A stretch of 64,000 nt of DNA from Tetraselmis striata (GCA_006384855.1 VCJN01000841.1:62001-126000); one strand, 5' to 3'; positions 16,110-25,525 are shown, numbered from the stretch's first letter. The notes: generated by a model not told the origin, from the letters alone. Translations and numbers: made by a program.

Positions 16110-19100
16110 TCATTCGGTCCGTGTGTGTAGCGTGTATTCCTCGTTTCCCGCATATTTATATACGTCAAAATCTTCAAGGATCTTGACGAACGGTTTGAAA
16201 AGTGTTAGTTCGTCGCCTTCAGATTGAATAAAGATTTTATACAAATCCACCAACAGAGGTTTATGGAACGCCGCGTACGTCACTTTTTTCCCGACCAAGT
16301 CAAGCACGGCTTTCATCTTGGTTTCCAGGGTTTCGTAGTAGACTCGCTCGCCTTCGTGTTGCTTTTTGACGTGGTACAGAACGTTCACCAGAAACTGGTG
16401 GTCCACCACCAACGTCTCGATGGCGGACGATCGGATATCGGATACGTTCACTTCCCCGGGGGAAACCGGGTTAGGGGATATTGTCTGTGTCGCGACTCTA
16501 CTCAGATTTTCGTCTTCTTTAAGAAGTTTCGGAATGACGGCGTGCGAAATAAAATCCGAAAACGTGTATTTTGAATTATCGGTGGGGTGATCACTTGCAT
16601 TGTAGATCATTTCGGGCGTGATCGTTTCGGTAGCAAAATTGCTAAAGTGTCTGCCGATTGTGTCCGGGTTCTCGACAAGTTTTTCGCGTTCAGTTACTTC
16701 GTTAGCGTTCGGGGGAGACGACTCTTCCGCCTCGTCCTCCTGACTCCCCGTAGATTCGTCGACGTATAGCAAATACGCCGGCGTGTTGACGATTGAATCG
16801 TACGGCACGGTGTTCGAAGACTGGTTTTTCTCGATCCGCGTGTCCAAAGACACGCGACTGTCGTCGCATAGCCACCATTTGTTATTTTTGTCTCTCACGA
16901 GCGCCATGTAATGCCCCCCGTGTATGGTCGCGCCCGCGTGCAAAATAATGCACTCCAGGCGGTAGCCGTTCAGGGTGAGAGGGATTTTTTTCAAAATCTC
17001 GGTGTCGGGATCCCTGCCTTCTATCCCCGGGTTGAGCAAAACGAACGGCCGCCGGGTACCCTCGCGTTTGCTCTCTCCCAAGATATCGCCGACGTTGTTT
17101 GCCGTGGTTGGTACTACGAACTGTAAGAAAAAGTTCAAGACATTGCTGGGATCGTCTTGCCTTCCTTTATATTTTACCGCATTAAAATCGCCGGGTATTG
17201 GCTCGGATCTCGGTGTATCTGCCGTAATGAATGTCTTTAGAAATTCTTTAACAGATACCAAATCCTGCTGTTCAGTTTTTCGTAAAGAAAATGTCAACAT
17301 GTTGTTTAACACATTGTACAAAACTTTGAATGGTTGGTTTACCATACCATTTACTTGCCTATTGTTTCTAATTTCATCATCCACGCTTTGAATGTGAAAT
17401 GTGTTAACCGATTCGTCTACCTTAACACTACCAGGACGAAGAGTGTTGAGTCGACGGAGCAGTTGGATACTCGCGGCGACGTAGCACGAGTTGCCTAGAT
17501 TGGATATCCCCTTGGGAGAACCGCTATCATGTGTTTCATTCCCGTTTTCCGTTGTATTTGGGGGCTGTATATATCTAAGCAGCTCGAAACTTTGTATCAA
17601 GCTCTTGGCGACGTCTTTATTGACTTCTGCTTTTAATGTCACCGTGAATATTCTCGTCTTCGTAATATTAGAAATATAGTTGCATAGTTCCGCGTGGTTA
17701 TGCACTTTGTTATAGTTAAATTCCACGGTGTGATCGCCCTCTTTGGTCTTCGACTTTAACCAAGGTTGAGTTCTTTTGTCATTCAAGTAGACAATCACTT
17801 TCGGCGCGGATCCTCCTCTTCCGCCTTCGCCTCCCCATACGCCTCCGCGCCCGCCCCCTCCCGCGGCTATTCTGGTACCCTTCCCTGCGATGATAACCTC
17901 CGTTTCAGCTTCGCCGTCGCCAGTTTCTTTGCCGGTAGATTTTCCGTCTTCTCCATCGCCGCTTTTTTCTCCATCGTGATTTTCTCCGGCTTTTGCAAAT
18001 TCAGTTAATGTAGAAGCGGAGTCCGGGTAAATGAGAGAAGCTATAAAAGTTTTGAATTCTTTCAGGACATGGATATGATTTTCCGCGTCTTTGTTAGTGA
18101 TGAAATTTTTTATTTTCTGTAGTTCGGTGTTATCGTATTCTTTTATATTCTTCAGAGATACGCCTCCAGAGAAATATTTATTGACGAGGGCGGCCATCTC
18201 TTGGTCGATTTCCACCATGATATCGTATTCTAAACGTTTCCGGTCTAATATATCCGAAACAACAAGTATGTGGGCGTAGACGATTTGAAGAATGCGCGCC
18301 GGATCGCGGTCTCCTTCTTTGCCGCGATAATCCATGGCGCCCAGAACCGTTTTCGCTCCGTCGACCATCCATTTCAGAGAATCGTCTGTAAATTCGTATC
18401 GGGGATCTCCCGGGTCTTGAAGATATCTTATAAGTTTTCCAATCACGAGAAACCATGAAACGATGTGAGACGGCTCGACCTTCGGCCACAGCCCGGACCT
18501 CGGCTCCGTGATTTTTATGCACGCGCCTTTCGTGATCGCAAACTCGAGGGCGGCCTTTTCCAGGCCTTTATTCCATCCGCACCCCCCTTCCATGAACAGC
18601 ACGGGGGGCGCCGCGGTTTCATCACTTTCCGCTTCGTCGCCGCTCGACGGCGATGATTTCTTCCATAGCTTTTGCGCGAGCTCTACGCCCGCCGTGTTTC
18701 CCGCAAAGTTAACTATCGTCAAGTGGTGGACAATATCCTTGGAGAACGTCGGCGCGTGGTCACTTCCCAGCTCATTCGTGTATGCGATCGAGAACTCTTT
18801 ATTTACATTTGCGAATACGTCGCCTTTCTTATTTGTCTCGACCCAGAATGCGTGTTCCTCCGACCCGGTGTCTTCATCCGGATTGTAGTTCACGTCAAAG
18901 CACACGAACCTGACGCGCGTTCCGTGTCGTTTCAACATTGTTTGGACAAACTCGATCATGTCTTCGTTGGACGCCTGGGCGGGGTTATTGGGTTCGACCG
19001 GTCCGGAGGAGCCATCCACATTCTTCGGCCGCGCCCCGCCTAGTACCAAGACGTACGCATGCTTGTTGTTCGTGTCTCCGTCGCCCTCGGCTTCATTCAC

Positions 19101-19529
19101 CTCCTCTTCCTCCCGATCTCCGTCGCCCTCGGCGTCACTCCCTTCTTCCCCCGGACGTCCCCTTCTTCCCTTCTTTCCCTCTCCTTCGTCGAACGGGGTG
19201 TCACTTTCGGTTCCCCCCTCTTCTTCTCCGGCCTCGGCGTCACTCTCCTCCTCTTCCTCCTGATCTTCGCCGGCCTCGGCGTCACTCTCCTCCTCTTCCT
19301 CCTGATCTTCGCCGGCCTCGGCGTCACTCCCTTCTTTCCCCGGACGTCCCATTCTTCCCTTCTTTCCCTCTTCTTCGACGGTCGGGGTGTCACCTTCGGT
19401 TATCCCCTCTTCCTTTTCTTCTTCGACGGACTTTATTTCTTCGACGGCGGGTTCGAGACTCTCGACGGCGGCCCCTTGCAAATCCAGAACGGTCAGAATC
19501 ATCAGGAGCTCTGTATCGCCGCCGCTCAT
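16110..19529 (-). CDS. Ubiquitin-specific protease (peptidase C19) with acidic repetitive N-terminus
   Basis: 1,139 residues. The USP catalytic domain spans about 670-920. Its Cys box is GISNLGNSCYVAASIQLL (nucleophile Cys682) and its His box is HGGHYMALVRD (His873), followed by WWLCDDSRVS with the third catalytic residue. It should remove ubiquitin or a ubiquitin-like tag from proteins. Residues 1-150 are Glu/Asp/Ser/Gly-rich with exact SDAEAGEDQEEEEE repeats. Residues 150-660 are a large unrecognised region, including a Gly-rich linker near 560-580. The C-terminal 200 residues are helical. The gene is clearly more AT-rich than its neighbours. TCAGTACTGTAAATC about 55 bp upstream resembles the shared promoter element. 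Confidence 0.85.
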   Translation of the reverse strand: MSGGDTELLMILTVLDLQGAAVESLEPAVEEIKSVEEEKEEGITEGDTPTVEEEGKKGRMGRPGKEGSDAEAGEDQEEEEESDAEAGEDQEEEEESDAEAGEEEGGTESDTPFDEGEGKKGRRGRPGEEGSDAEGDGDREEEEVNEAEGDGDTNNKHAYVLVLGGARPKNVDGSSGPVEPNNPAQASNEDMIEFVQTMLKRHGTRVRFVCFDVNYNPDEDTGSEEHAFWVETNKKGDVFANVNKEFSIAYTNELGSDHAPTFSKDIVHHLTIVNFAGNTAGVELAQKLWKKSSPSSGDEAESDETAAPPVLFMEGGCGWNKGLEKAALEFAITKGACIKITEPRSGLWPKVEPSHIVSWFLVIGKLIRYLQDPGDPRYEFTDDSLKWMVDGAKTVLGAMDYRGKEGDRDPARILQIVYAHILVVSDILDRKRLEYDIMVEIDQEMAALVNKYFSGGVSLKNIKEYDNTELQKIKNFITNKDAENHIHVLKEFKTFIASLIYPDSASTLTEFAKAGENHDGEKSGDGEDGKSTGKETGDGEAETEVIIAGKGTRIAAGGGGRGGVWGGEGGRGGSAPKVIVYLNDKRTQPWLKSKTKEGDHTVEFNYNKVHNHAELCNYISNITKTRIFTVTLKAEVNKDVAKSLIQSFELLRYIQPPNTTENGNETHDSGSPKGISNLGNSCYVAASIQLLRRLNTLRPGSVKVDESVNTFHIQSVDDEIRNNRQVNGMVNQPFKVLYNVLNNMLTFSLRKTEQQDLVSVKEFLKTFITADTPRSEPIPGDFNAVKYKGRQDDPSNVLNFFLQFVVPTTANNVGDILGESKREGTRRPFVLLNPGIEGRDPDTEILKKIPLTLNGYRLECIILHAGATIHGGHYMALVRDKNNKWWLCDDSRVSLDTRIEKNQSSNTVPYDSIVNTPAYLLYVDESTGSQEDEAEESSPPNANEVTEREKLVENPDTIGRHFSNFATETITPEMIYNASDHPTDNSKYTFSDFISHAVIPKLLKEDENLSRVATQTISPNPVSPGEVNVSDIRSSAIETLVVDHQFLVNVLYHVKKQHEGERVYYETLETKMKAVLDLVGKKVTYAAFHKPLLVDLYKIFIQSEGDELTLFKPFVKILEDFDVYKYAGNEEYTLHTRTE

Positions 19530-19671
19530 GTTCCAAACCGATATATCACCCTTTTCGGAAGGTTTATTCTTTCTCAGAAAAGATTTACAGTACTGAGATT
19601 TCTACGGTAGATTCGGGGTGTGCGTTTCAACAATCCGGGCGCTCCTTGTTCTTCTTCGCTTCACTTTGCTT

Positions 19672-21540
19672 TCAATTGTACACGCCGAGGCCGCACTGAA
19701 AGACCGATGTTGACAAACTAATGTCGCTGTACACGGGCGTCGAATCGCATTTACTCGGCGGCGCTATTTTCGCGTTAGATCCGATTATGTCCGTGTTTGT
19801 TGCGATGAACATCACGTCCTCCGGTGAACAACACGCAGCTTCGTTTGCATCCATCGCCGCGGTCGGCTGAGCCACCGCGCCCTCCGCTTCACTTGCGCCC
19901 TCCGCTTCACTTGCGCGCTCCGCTTCACTTGCGCGCTCCGCTTCACTTGCGCGCTCCGCTTCACTTGCGCGCTCCGCTTCACTTGCCGCGGGCGGCGGGG
20001 ACGCCGTTTCCGGCGCGACGCGGTTTTCGTCGTCCGCGCTGTGCACCCGCGCGCCTTCGGGCGATTTGAGCCGATCGAACGCGCGGCGAGGGTCGTCGAT
20101 CTCCTCCAGAAACACGCGGATCGCCTCCGCGGGGGTCCAGACGTCGCCGGGAAGCGCGTCCAAGAGGTCCCGCCTCTCTTCGGCCGAGCCGGGCTTCCAG
20201 CCGAGGAGCTTCTCCGCCGTTTCCAGCAGGCACTCGGGAGAAAACATGCCGAAGTTGACGTTGATGTCGATGCGCCCGGGACGCACGAGCGCGGGGTCCA
20301 GCATGTCCGGGTGGTTGGACGTCATCACCAGGATGCGGCCGGGCGTCTCCAACACGCCGTCCAAGAGGTTGAGCAGCGCCGAGAGGGACAGCGCGTCGCC
20401 GCCCGCGCTCTTGTTCTCTTCCTCCTTCGCGTCGCCGGTGCGCCGGAAAACGATCTTGGACCCGAGACAGTCTATGTCTTCCATCACAATGATACGCTTG
20501 TCGATCGGGATCTGTAAATGTTTGGTGGTTCCGTTTTGAACGACGGAAACTGACGACGAGTAGAACAGGTTGTTCATCTGGCGACATGATGTGTATTCGC
20601 CGAGGTTGATGTTGAACACGTGGCGCCTGGTGTCGTTGGCGAGCGCCTTGATGAAGCTGGTCTTGCCGCACCCGGGGCGGCCGTGCAGCAGGATGCCCAG
20701 CGTGTAGGGGATCCCGCGCTCGGCGTACCAGTTGGGGTTTTCGCAGAAGAATCTGACGCGGCGCACCGCGCTCTCGGCGTGCGAGCCGTAGATGTGCGAC
20801 AGCCGCTTGTTGGTCTCCAGCGGAAAGCACTGGAAGGACATGCGTTCGGGAACGCGCGACATGTCAACCTCCATCACGCCGCTCGGATTCATGTTCTTGA
20901 TCTGCGAAATGTTTGTCGGGATCTCGTCGAAGTAGTAGATGCTGCTTCCAAGCTTGTTGTTCTTTTCCTTTCGATAGTACGTCTCGAGCTTGGAGAGATA
21001 CCTCCTGAGATCCGTCAGGCTGTAATCGTACGAATACACTTCAATCATCATGGATTTTATGGAATTTGGATCGTCGTCTTTTACTGTTTCGTCCACCTTG
21101 CGGAAAAAAATCTTAGGATCCACCTCGATCGGGTTTTTGTTATCGATCACGAAGATCCCTTCGGGCGTTCGCCGTATGGTCTCGGCCTCGGCTTTCTCGG
21201 AAGCGAACGAAAGCAGCGCGTCAAACATGTCGCTTTCTTGGCTCGTGTTTGCGTAGTTGCGCTGCAAGATGACCGTCCCGGTCTTCTCCCGGGCGAACTT
21301 GCGCATTTCCATGCGCCTGAGCGCGGCCCGAGAACGCCTCTCCAGAACCGCGCGCGCCGCGGCGCCCAGGTTTTTGGCGACGCCCGTGACGAAACCTGGC
21401 AAAACCTTCCCGAGCGTCTCGTACAGCAGCAGGTTGCGCAGCTTTTTCAACATGTGCGCGGGGGGGTCGCCATTGTTGAGCGCGATAAGGGATAGAGGCG
21501 AAGCCTCGAGATTCGAGGGATTATGTTGGCGCGTGGACAT
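19672..21540 (-). CDS. BCS1-type AAA ATPase
   Basis: 622 residues. The AAA domain has Walker A GRPGCGKTSF (Lys293), Walker B IIVMEDID, and TSNHPDMLDPALVRPGRID, the wording typical of the mitochondrial chaperone BCS1 family. BCS1-like ATPases are widespread in giant viruses. A preceding region resembles the BCS1 middle domain; there is no clear membrane anchor at the start. After about residue 505 comes a tail with repeated ASEAER hexapeptides (18-base repeats at 19881-19985). The frame extends upstream to a GTG at 21606, but the first ATG is 21540. It is probably an unfolding or translocation ATPase; the substrate is unknown. Confidence 0.9.
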   Translation of the reverse strand: MSTRQHNPSNLEASPLSLIALNNGDPPAHMLKKLRNLLLYETLGKVLPGFVTGVAKNLGAAARAVLERRSRAALRRMEMRKFAREKTGTVILQRNYANTSQESDMFDALLSFASEKAEAETIRRTPEGIFVIDNKNPIEVDPKIFFRKVDETVKDDDPNSIKSMMIEVYSYDYSLTDLRRYLSKLETYYRKEKNNKLGSSIYYFDEIPTNISQIKNMNPSGVMEVDMSRVPERMSFQCFPLETNKRLSHIYGSHAESAVRRVRFFCENPNWYAERGIPYTLGILLHGRPGCGKTSFIKALANDTRRHVFNINLGEYTSCRQMNNLFYSSSVSVVQNGTTKHLQIPIDKRIIVMEDIDCLGSKIVFRRTGDAKEEENKSAGGDALSLSALLNLLDGVLETPGRILVMTSNHPDMLDPALVRPGRIDINVNFGMFSPECLLETAEKLLGWKPGSAEERRDLLDALPGDVWTPAEAIRVFLEEIDDPRRAFDRLKSPEGARVHSADDENRVAPETASPPPAASEAERASEAERASEAERASEAERASEAEGASEAEGAVAQPTAAMDANEAACCSPEDVMFIATNTDIIGSNAKIAPPSKCDSTPVYSDISLSTSVFQCGLGVYN

Positions 21541-21672
21541 TTTCGGGTTTTGCGGGATTCCTTCGCTCAGGGGACGGGCGCCGGGGTCGCGTGTGTGAAA
21601 TAACACGAACCGATACGGCCGTCTCGTTATGTGGAGGTCGTGGGGAGATCGCGCTGCAGCGTGTACATCTCT

Positions 21673-22944
21673 CTACTGCAGCGGCCCGGAGGCGTAGGTG
21701 TACCCCTCCGCGAGCGCGTTGCTCAGAGCCGCCTCACCGGACGTCGGGAGGTCCTCGTCTCCGGCGTACAGCAACACGTACGCCGTCCCCGAAGCCGGTG
21801 CGCCGGCGAACGTATCGTAAGTTTCGGCGAGCACGTCCTCGATGTTCGTTATAGAGTAGACCCCGTCGCCGACACCAATATCCTGTGCGAAGACTACCGG
21901 GTAGCCGAAGGCGTCGGTGCCCGCGCCGGCGGGGAGCGTGATTGCAAGCTCGGGGATGAAAACGTCTCTCACGGCGGTCGGGTTCCCGAGAACGTCGAGG
22001 GCGACCACGTGCGCGAACGTATCCGTTTCGGGCAGAGCCTCAAACTTGACGAGGGGGAGGGTCGAGAGGGTGTACGATTCCCCGTCCTGCACGACATCGG
22101 ACGCGACGCGGCTGGGCGGACCCCCCGCAACGTCCCGGTTCTCCACCAACACGTGGACCGAGGCTATAGATTCGTCGTCGGTAGATGCGGCGTCCAGGTA
22201 CACACCGTCGATCGCTCCGTAGACGTCTAGCGAAATGGAAGGGGTCACGGTGATTTGTATGCTGGCCGGAACGACGCGGATAGGTCCAAGTACGGCGACG
22301 CTCGCGTTATTCGACTCGTCCTTTGCGACTATGTGCGCGTAGAGGTCGGGGGTCGTATCGTCTATATCCGCAAACCCCACCCCGGAGGTATAGAATCGCG
22401 TTGCTGACATGGAAGGCAACGCCACGTCGGCGAAGTACCCGGGGTGCGCCATCGCGGCGACCGATTCGGGCTCCAGGACGGCGTCCAGGTCGCCGCCGTT
22501 GATGGCCTGGATGTCGGCTTGTAGGTCGAGAGCGCTCGACCCCATGACAAGCCACAGATTGACGGCGTTGGTGGCGTTCTCGCGCACGAGCCCCGCGGCC
22601 GTTTGGAAACGGTGCGTGCCCGCGGCCTGCTGCATCTGGACGCCGGTCACCCCGGGCTCGACGTCGTCCACCGTCGTGGCGTCCACGGGGCCTCGAAGCA
22701 GAGACCGGTTATCGGCAGAGTCCACGGCGATCGCCCAAAGCCGGGCGGCGGATCCTCTCGCGAGCGCGGGTTCTCCCCCGCCCCCCGAGCCGTAGGCGTA
22801 GGACGTCGAGGCGATCGCGTTCGTCAACACTGCTTGCGATATGAACCCTGCACCTTCGCCGTTGACGACGTTGTCCGCCGTCACGCCCGAGGTTCCCGGC
22901 GAATAGGCCGAGATGTACACTGTCACATCGCTCACGTTCACCAT
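21673..22944 (-). CDS. Beta-rich repeat protein, Ig/fibronectin-like
   Basis: 423 residues, very acidic, almost no Lys or Cys. Several segments repeat a pattern of about 90-110 residues with strands such as YAHIVAKDESNN and FAHVVALDVLGN, each followed by a new domain start. This looks like consecutive Ig- or fibronectin-type beta sandwiches used in fibres and adhesins. No signal peptide or membrane anchor is present, so if it is exposed it is likely assembled onto a particle. No specific family recognised. Confidence 0.6.
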   Translation of the reverse strand: MVNVSDVTVYISAYSPGTSGVTADNVVNGEGAGFISQAVLTNAIASTSYAYGSGGGGEPALARGSAARLWAIAVDSADNRSLLRGPVDATTVDDVEPGVTGVQMQQAAGTHRFQTAAGLVRENATNAVNLWLVMGSSALDLQADIQAINGGDLDAVLEPESVAAMAHPGYFADVALPSMSATRFYTSGVGFADIDDTTPDLYAHIVAKDESNNASVAVLGPIRVVPASIQITVTPSISLDVYGAIDGVYLDAASTDDESIASVHVLVENRDVAGGPPSRVASDVVQDGESYTLSTLPLVKFEALPETDTFAHVVALDVLGNPTAVRDVFIPELAITLPAGAGTDAFGYPVVFAQDIGVGDGVYSITNIEDVLAETYDTFAGAPASGTAYVLLYAGDEDLPTSGEAALSNALAEGYTYASGPLQ

Positions 22945-22997
22945 TTCAACGACACCGGCGCGCGGGGCGCGTTACTTGTCTTTTTTTTCGAAATAAT

Positions 22998-23339
22998 TTA
23001 TGCCTCTGATTTTGTCGCCTTCGTCGCATTCTTCGCCTCCGTCGCATTCTTCGCCTTCGTCGCATTCGTCGTCTTTGCCGCATTCTTCGCCTTCGTCGCC
23101 TTCGTTGTCTTCGTCGCCGGTCTCGTCTTCGTCGCCTTCGTCGCCTTCGTTGTCTTCGTCGCCGGTCTCGTCTTCGTCGCCGGTCTCGCCTTCGTCGCAT
23201 TTGTCGCATTCGTCGCCTTCATCGCCTTCTTCGCATTCGTCGCCTTCGTTGCCGTCTCGCCTTTGTCGTTTTTCTCATTGGCCAACACTTGTGCGCGCGC
23301 ATGTGTGAATTCGGCGAATGGTATGATGATGCTCATCAT
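22998..23339 (-). CDS. Lys/Ala/Thr-rich basic repeat protein
   Basis: 113 residues. After about 25 ordinary residues the protein is made of short units such as ATKATNATKA and TRPATKT, giving a strongly basic, disordered chain like linker-histone tails or viral DNA-condensing proteins. The opposite frame would be a Phe/Val/Ala-only product and is rejected. Binding of DNA is inferred from composition only. Confidence 0.5.
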   Translation of the reverse strand: MMSIIIPFAEFTHARAQVLANEKNDKGETATKATNAKKAMKATNATNATKARPATKTRPATKTTKATKATKTRPATKTTKATKAKNAAKTTNATKAKNATEAKNATKATKSEA

Positions 23340-23384
23340 TGCTGCTTGATCAAGCGAACTGTGGCGAATCGAATCGCACTTTGT

Positions 23385-24293
23385 TTACATGGTTGGGGGG
23401 TTCGGGTCGTTCGCCGGGGGGGCGGGGGCAGGCGAGTATGGGGGGGAGTCCATCGTATACGCCGGGGTGGTGGGCGAGTACCGGGGGGAGTCCGGCTCGT
23501 ACGCCGGGGGGGCGAGGGGAGGAGCCTCGTAGGCGGGGGAGTCCGGGGAGTACGCCGGGGAAGAGGGATCCGGAGACTGGGGCAAGTACTCCTCGCTATC
23601 CAAGATGATTATCGGCGAAGAGCTGTTGTCGCCGTTGTTCTCGTTGTTCTCGTTGTTCCTCCTCCTCCGGCAGGCGTGCTTCATCGTGCGCGGGCACCCC
23701 TGGCCCATGCACCGATAGGCGTTGTTTCGCCATTGTCCTTCTTCGCATCCAGAGCACACCCGGTTGGCCCATCCGCATGGGCACTTGTACACCCGTACCG
23801 AGTGTCCGTGCTTTATCGCCAGCTCCATGGCCCCGAAGGTGCATAGCGAACACTCGTCGGCCTCGACCGCCGCCCTCCCGGTCGCGACCTCGATCATCTT
23901 CATGAAACCGTCGCCCATGTTGACGAACGACGACATGATCTTTTCAAACCGGGCGACTTGATCTTGCGCCTGTTTCAGGTCGCTCTGGCAGTTTTGAAAC
24001 AATTGCTGCGAAGACATCTTCTCACGCTGAAGCTTCTCAACCACCCGAGTAAGCTCGACGATCTCCAGCTCGGCGTCCTCGGCGCGCTTGCGGTACTCGG
24101 CAGACTCGCGCTGCGACTTCTCGATGGCGTTTTCAAGCTCGCGCTGAAACGTCTTGGCCTTCTTCGCAATGGTGGAGAACGCCGATTTATCGGGAACAAC
24201 TGGAGCGACGCGCTTGCCACGGGATCCGGACGAAGGCGCTCCTCCCGAAGGCGCTCCGGAGGCGGCGGCGGACGTGCGGCGATGCGTGGACAT
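23385..24293 (-). CDS. Coiled-coil zinc-finger protein with RNA polymerase II CTD-like tail
   Basis: 302 residues. A basic Ser/Gly-rich start is followed by a long coiled coil at about 40-125 (KTFQRELENAIEKSQRESAE onward). A Cys/His cluster at about 146-210 (ECSLC, KHGH, KCPCGWANRVCSGC, RCMGQGC) could bind two zincs in RING-like fashion. The last 75 residues carry repeated Y-S/E-P-x-S-P units (AYSPDSPAYE, YEPDSPRYSPTTPAY, MDSPPYSPAP), close to the YSPTSPS heptad of the polymerase II CTD. It may be a ubiquitin ligase or transcription-related factor. Neither role is proven by sequence alone. Confidence 0.7.
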   Translation of the reverse strand: MSTHRRTSAAASGAPSGGAPSSGSRGKRVAPVVPDKSAFSTIAKKAKTFQRELENAIEKSQRESAEYRKRAEDAELEIVELTRVVEKLQREKMSSQQLFQNCQSDLKQAQDQVARFEKIMSSFVNMGDGFMKMIEVATGRAAVEADECSLCTFGAMELAIKHGHSVRVYKCPCGWANRVCSGCEEGQWRNNAYRCMGQGCPRTMKHACRRRRNNENNENNGDNSSSPIIILDSEEYLPQSPDPSSPAYSPDSPAYEAPPLAPPAYEPDSPRYSPTTPAYTMDSPPYSPAPAPPANDPNPPTM

Positions 24294-24314
24294 CTTGTGT
24301 TTCGGTTCTGCAAA

Positions 24315-24640
24315 CTAACAAGCGAGAGAGCGAGTAAGCAAGTGAGTAAGCGATGAGAGAATGTGCGAGTAAGCAAGTGAGAGAGGAGGGAGTGAGTAAG
24401 CAAGCGATGAGAGAATGTGCGAGTAAGCAAGTGAGAGAGCGAAGGAGTGAGTAAGCAAGTGAGAGAGCGAGTAAGCAAGTGAGAGAGGAGGGAGTGAGTA
24501 AGCAAGCGATGAGAGAATGTGCGAGTAAGCAAGTGAGAGAGCGAAGGAGTGAGTAAGCAAGTGAGAGAGCGAGTAAGCAAGTGAGAGAGGAGGGAGTGAG
24601 TAAGCAAGCGAGTAAGTGAGAGAGCGAGGGAGAGACTGCT
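24315..24640. repeat. Complex tandem repeat of GAGTAAGCAAGTGAGAGAG units
   Basis: Short units are arranged in longer ones: CGATGAGAGAATGTGCG recurs at 24351, 24405 and 24507, spacings of 54 and 102 bp. The array starts just upstream of the last viral-type gene and marks the right edge of the gene-dense block. It has no spacers, so it is not a CRISPR array. Long frames through it are translation artefacts. Confidence 0.85.
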
Positions 24641-25110
24641 TCGCGGGAGGCAAGACTGAACTGATGAAGGCGAAGGGTTTAGGGCCGAACCTGAGGAGGG
24701 AGGGAGGCAGTATGGTAGGCGGGAGTGTGCATGTACGGTATGTCTGCAGGTAGGCGGGTAGGTAGGTATTTATTCTATCCAGCTTGACAATGGCCGCCGC
24801 CGCCTGATTGATTTCAGCGCGCCGCGCGCGCCGCGCGCCGGTGAAATATTCCAACGCGCAGAGATTCGCCCGGATGCAAAGACTACAAATCTCGCAAAAA
24901 ATCAAAGCTGGCGAAGCTGGCGAATACCCGACCCGAAGGTAGCGATGTCCCAAATGTGGCGAAGGTGGAGAAAGACCGAATGTGGCGAAGCTGGAGAAGT
25001 CCCGAAGGTAGCGAAGGTGGCGAATACCGCAAAGTTGGCGAATGTAGCAAGGCTGCGAAGAATGCCGCAACATCGCGACATTTTCTGCGAAGGTAGCGAA
25101 GTCGTGACGG
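24641..25110. repeat. Non-coding stretch with degenerate GCGAAGGTGGCGAA minisatellite
   Basis: No supported gene. From about 24905 to 25100 short words such as GCGAAGCTGG, GCGAAGGTAG and GCGAATGTGG recur irregularly. The segment 24641-24900 holds no clear feature apart from an inverted GCGCGC-rich spot near 24825. With the preceding array it forms about 800 bp of repeats at the block edge. Confidence 0.6.
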
Positions 25111-25525
25111 CCGCGACGGCGTGGTTCGGGTCCGCGGCGGCGCTCTCGGGCGTGACGCCGGTGACGCCCGAGCGGTCCGTCGCCTTAAGCCGAGACGTAA
25201 ACGCCATCACGGTGTTCGCGCGGCCCCGAAACGGCGGTTAAAACGGGGCCGTAGTACTTAAAGGGCACCGGCGGCGGACGAGGTCCCCCCCCCCCCCCCC
25301 CCCGCCCGCCCCCCGCGCGCCTCCCACGTAGTCACCCTCCAGGCCACGTAATTAAAGTTGTACGCTACAGTACTGTGTCCTATACCGCGGGATTGACCGT
25401 GCCCGTGCCCGTGGTCGGTGGTGCGTAAATATGGGAGGTGAAGCAGCCACGCAATAAACATTTATACGTTGCGGGCGACCACGAAAGTGCCGTGATGATC
25501 GCGTGCCCCAGCGCCGCCCACTCAC
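25111..25525. other. Probable virus-host transition zone with poly-C tract
   Basis: No gene seen. A run of about 20 C lies at 25284-25303, a feature otherwise seen only in the host part of the window. ACAGTACTGT, a palindrome related to viral upstream elements, lies at 25367. The exact join is not visible; I place it between 25.1 and 25.5 kb because the first host dispersed repeat starts at about 25526. Confidence 0.45.

Noticed and set aside
22603-23349. Plus-strand frame rich in FVAFV repeats
   Set aside because: It is the reverse reading of the Lys/Ala/Thr repeat gene and the start of the beta-repeat gene.
24315-24640. CRISPR-like array
   Set aside because: Units are contiguous with no unique spacers, there are no cas genes, and the setting is eukaryotic.
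23975-25073. Minus-strand frames made of LLTHSLLSHLLTRS-type repeats
   Set aside because: Simple translation of the tandem DNA repeat at 24315-24640; no start context and the frame depends on repeat number.
25258-25461. Small minus-strand frame over the transition zone
   Set aside because: It consists largely of Gly codons from the poly-C tract and has no conserved feature.
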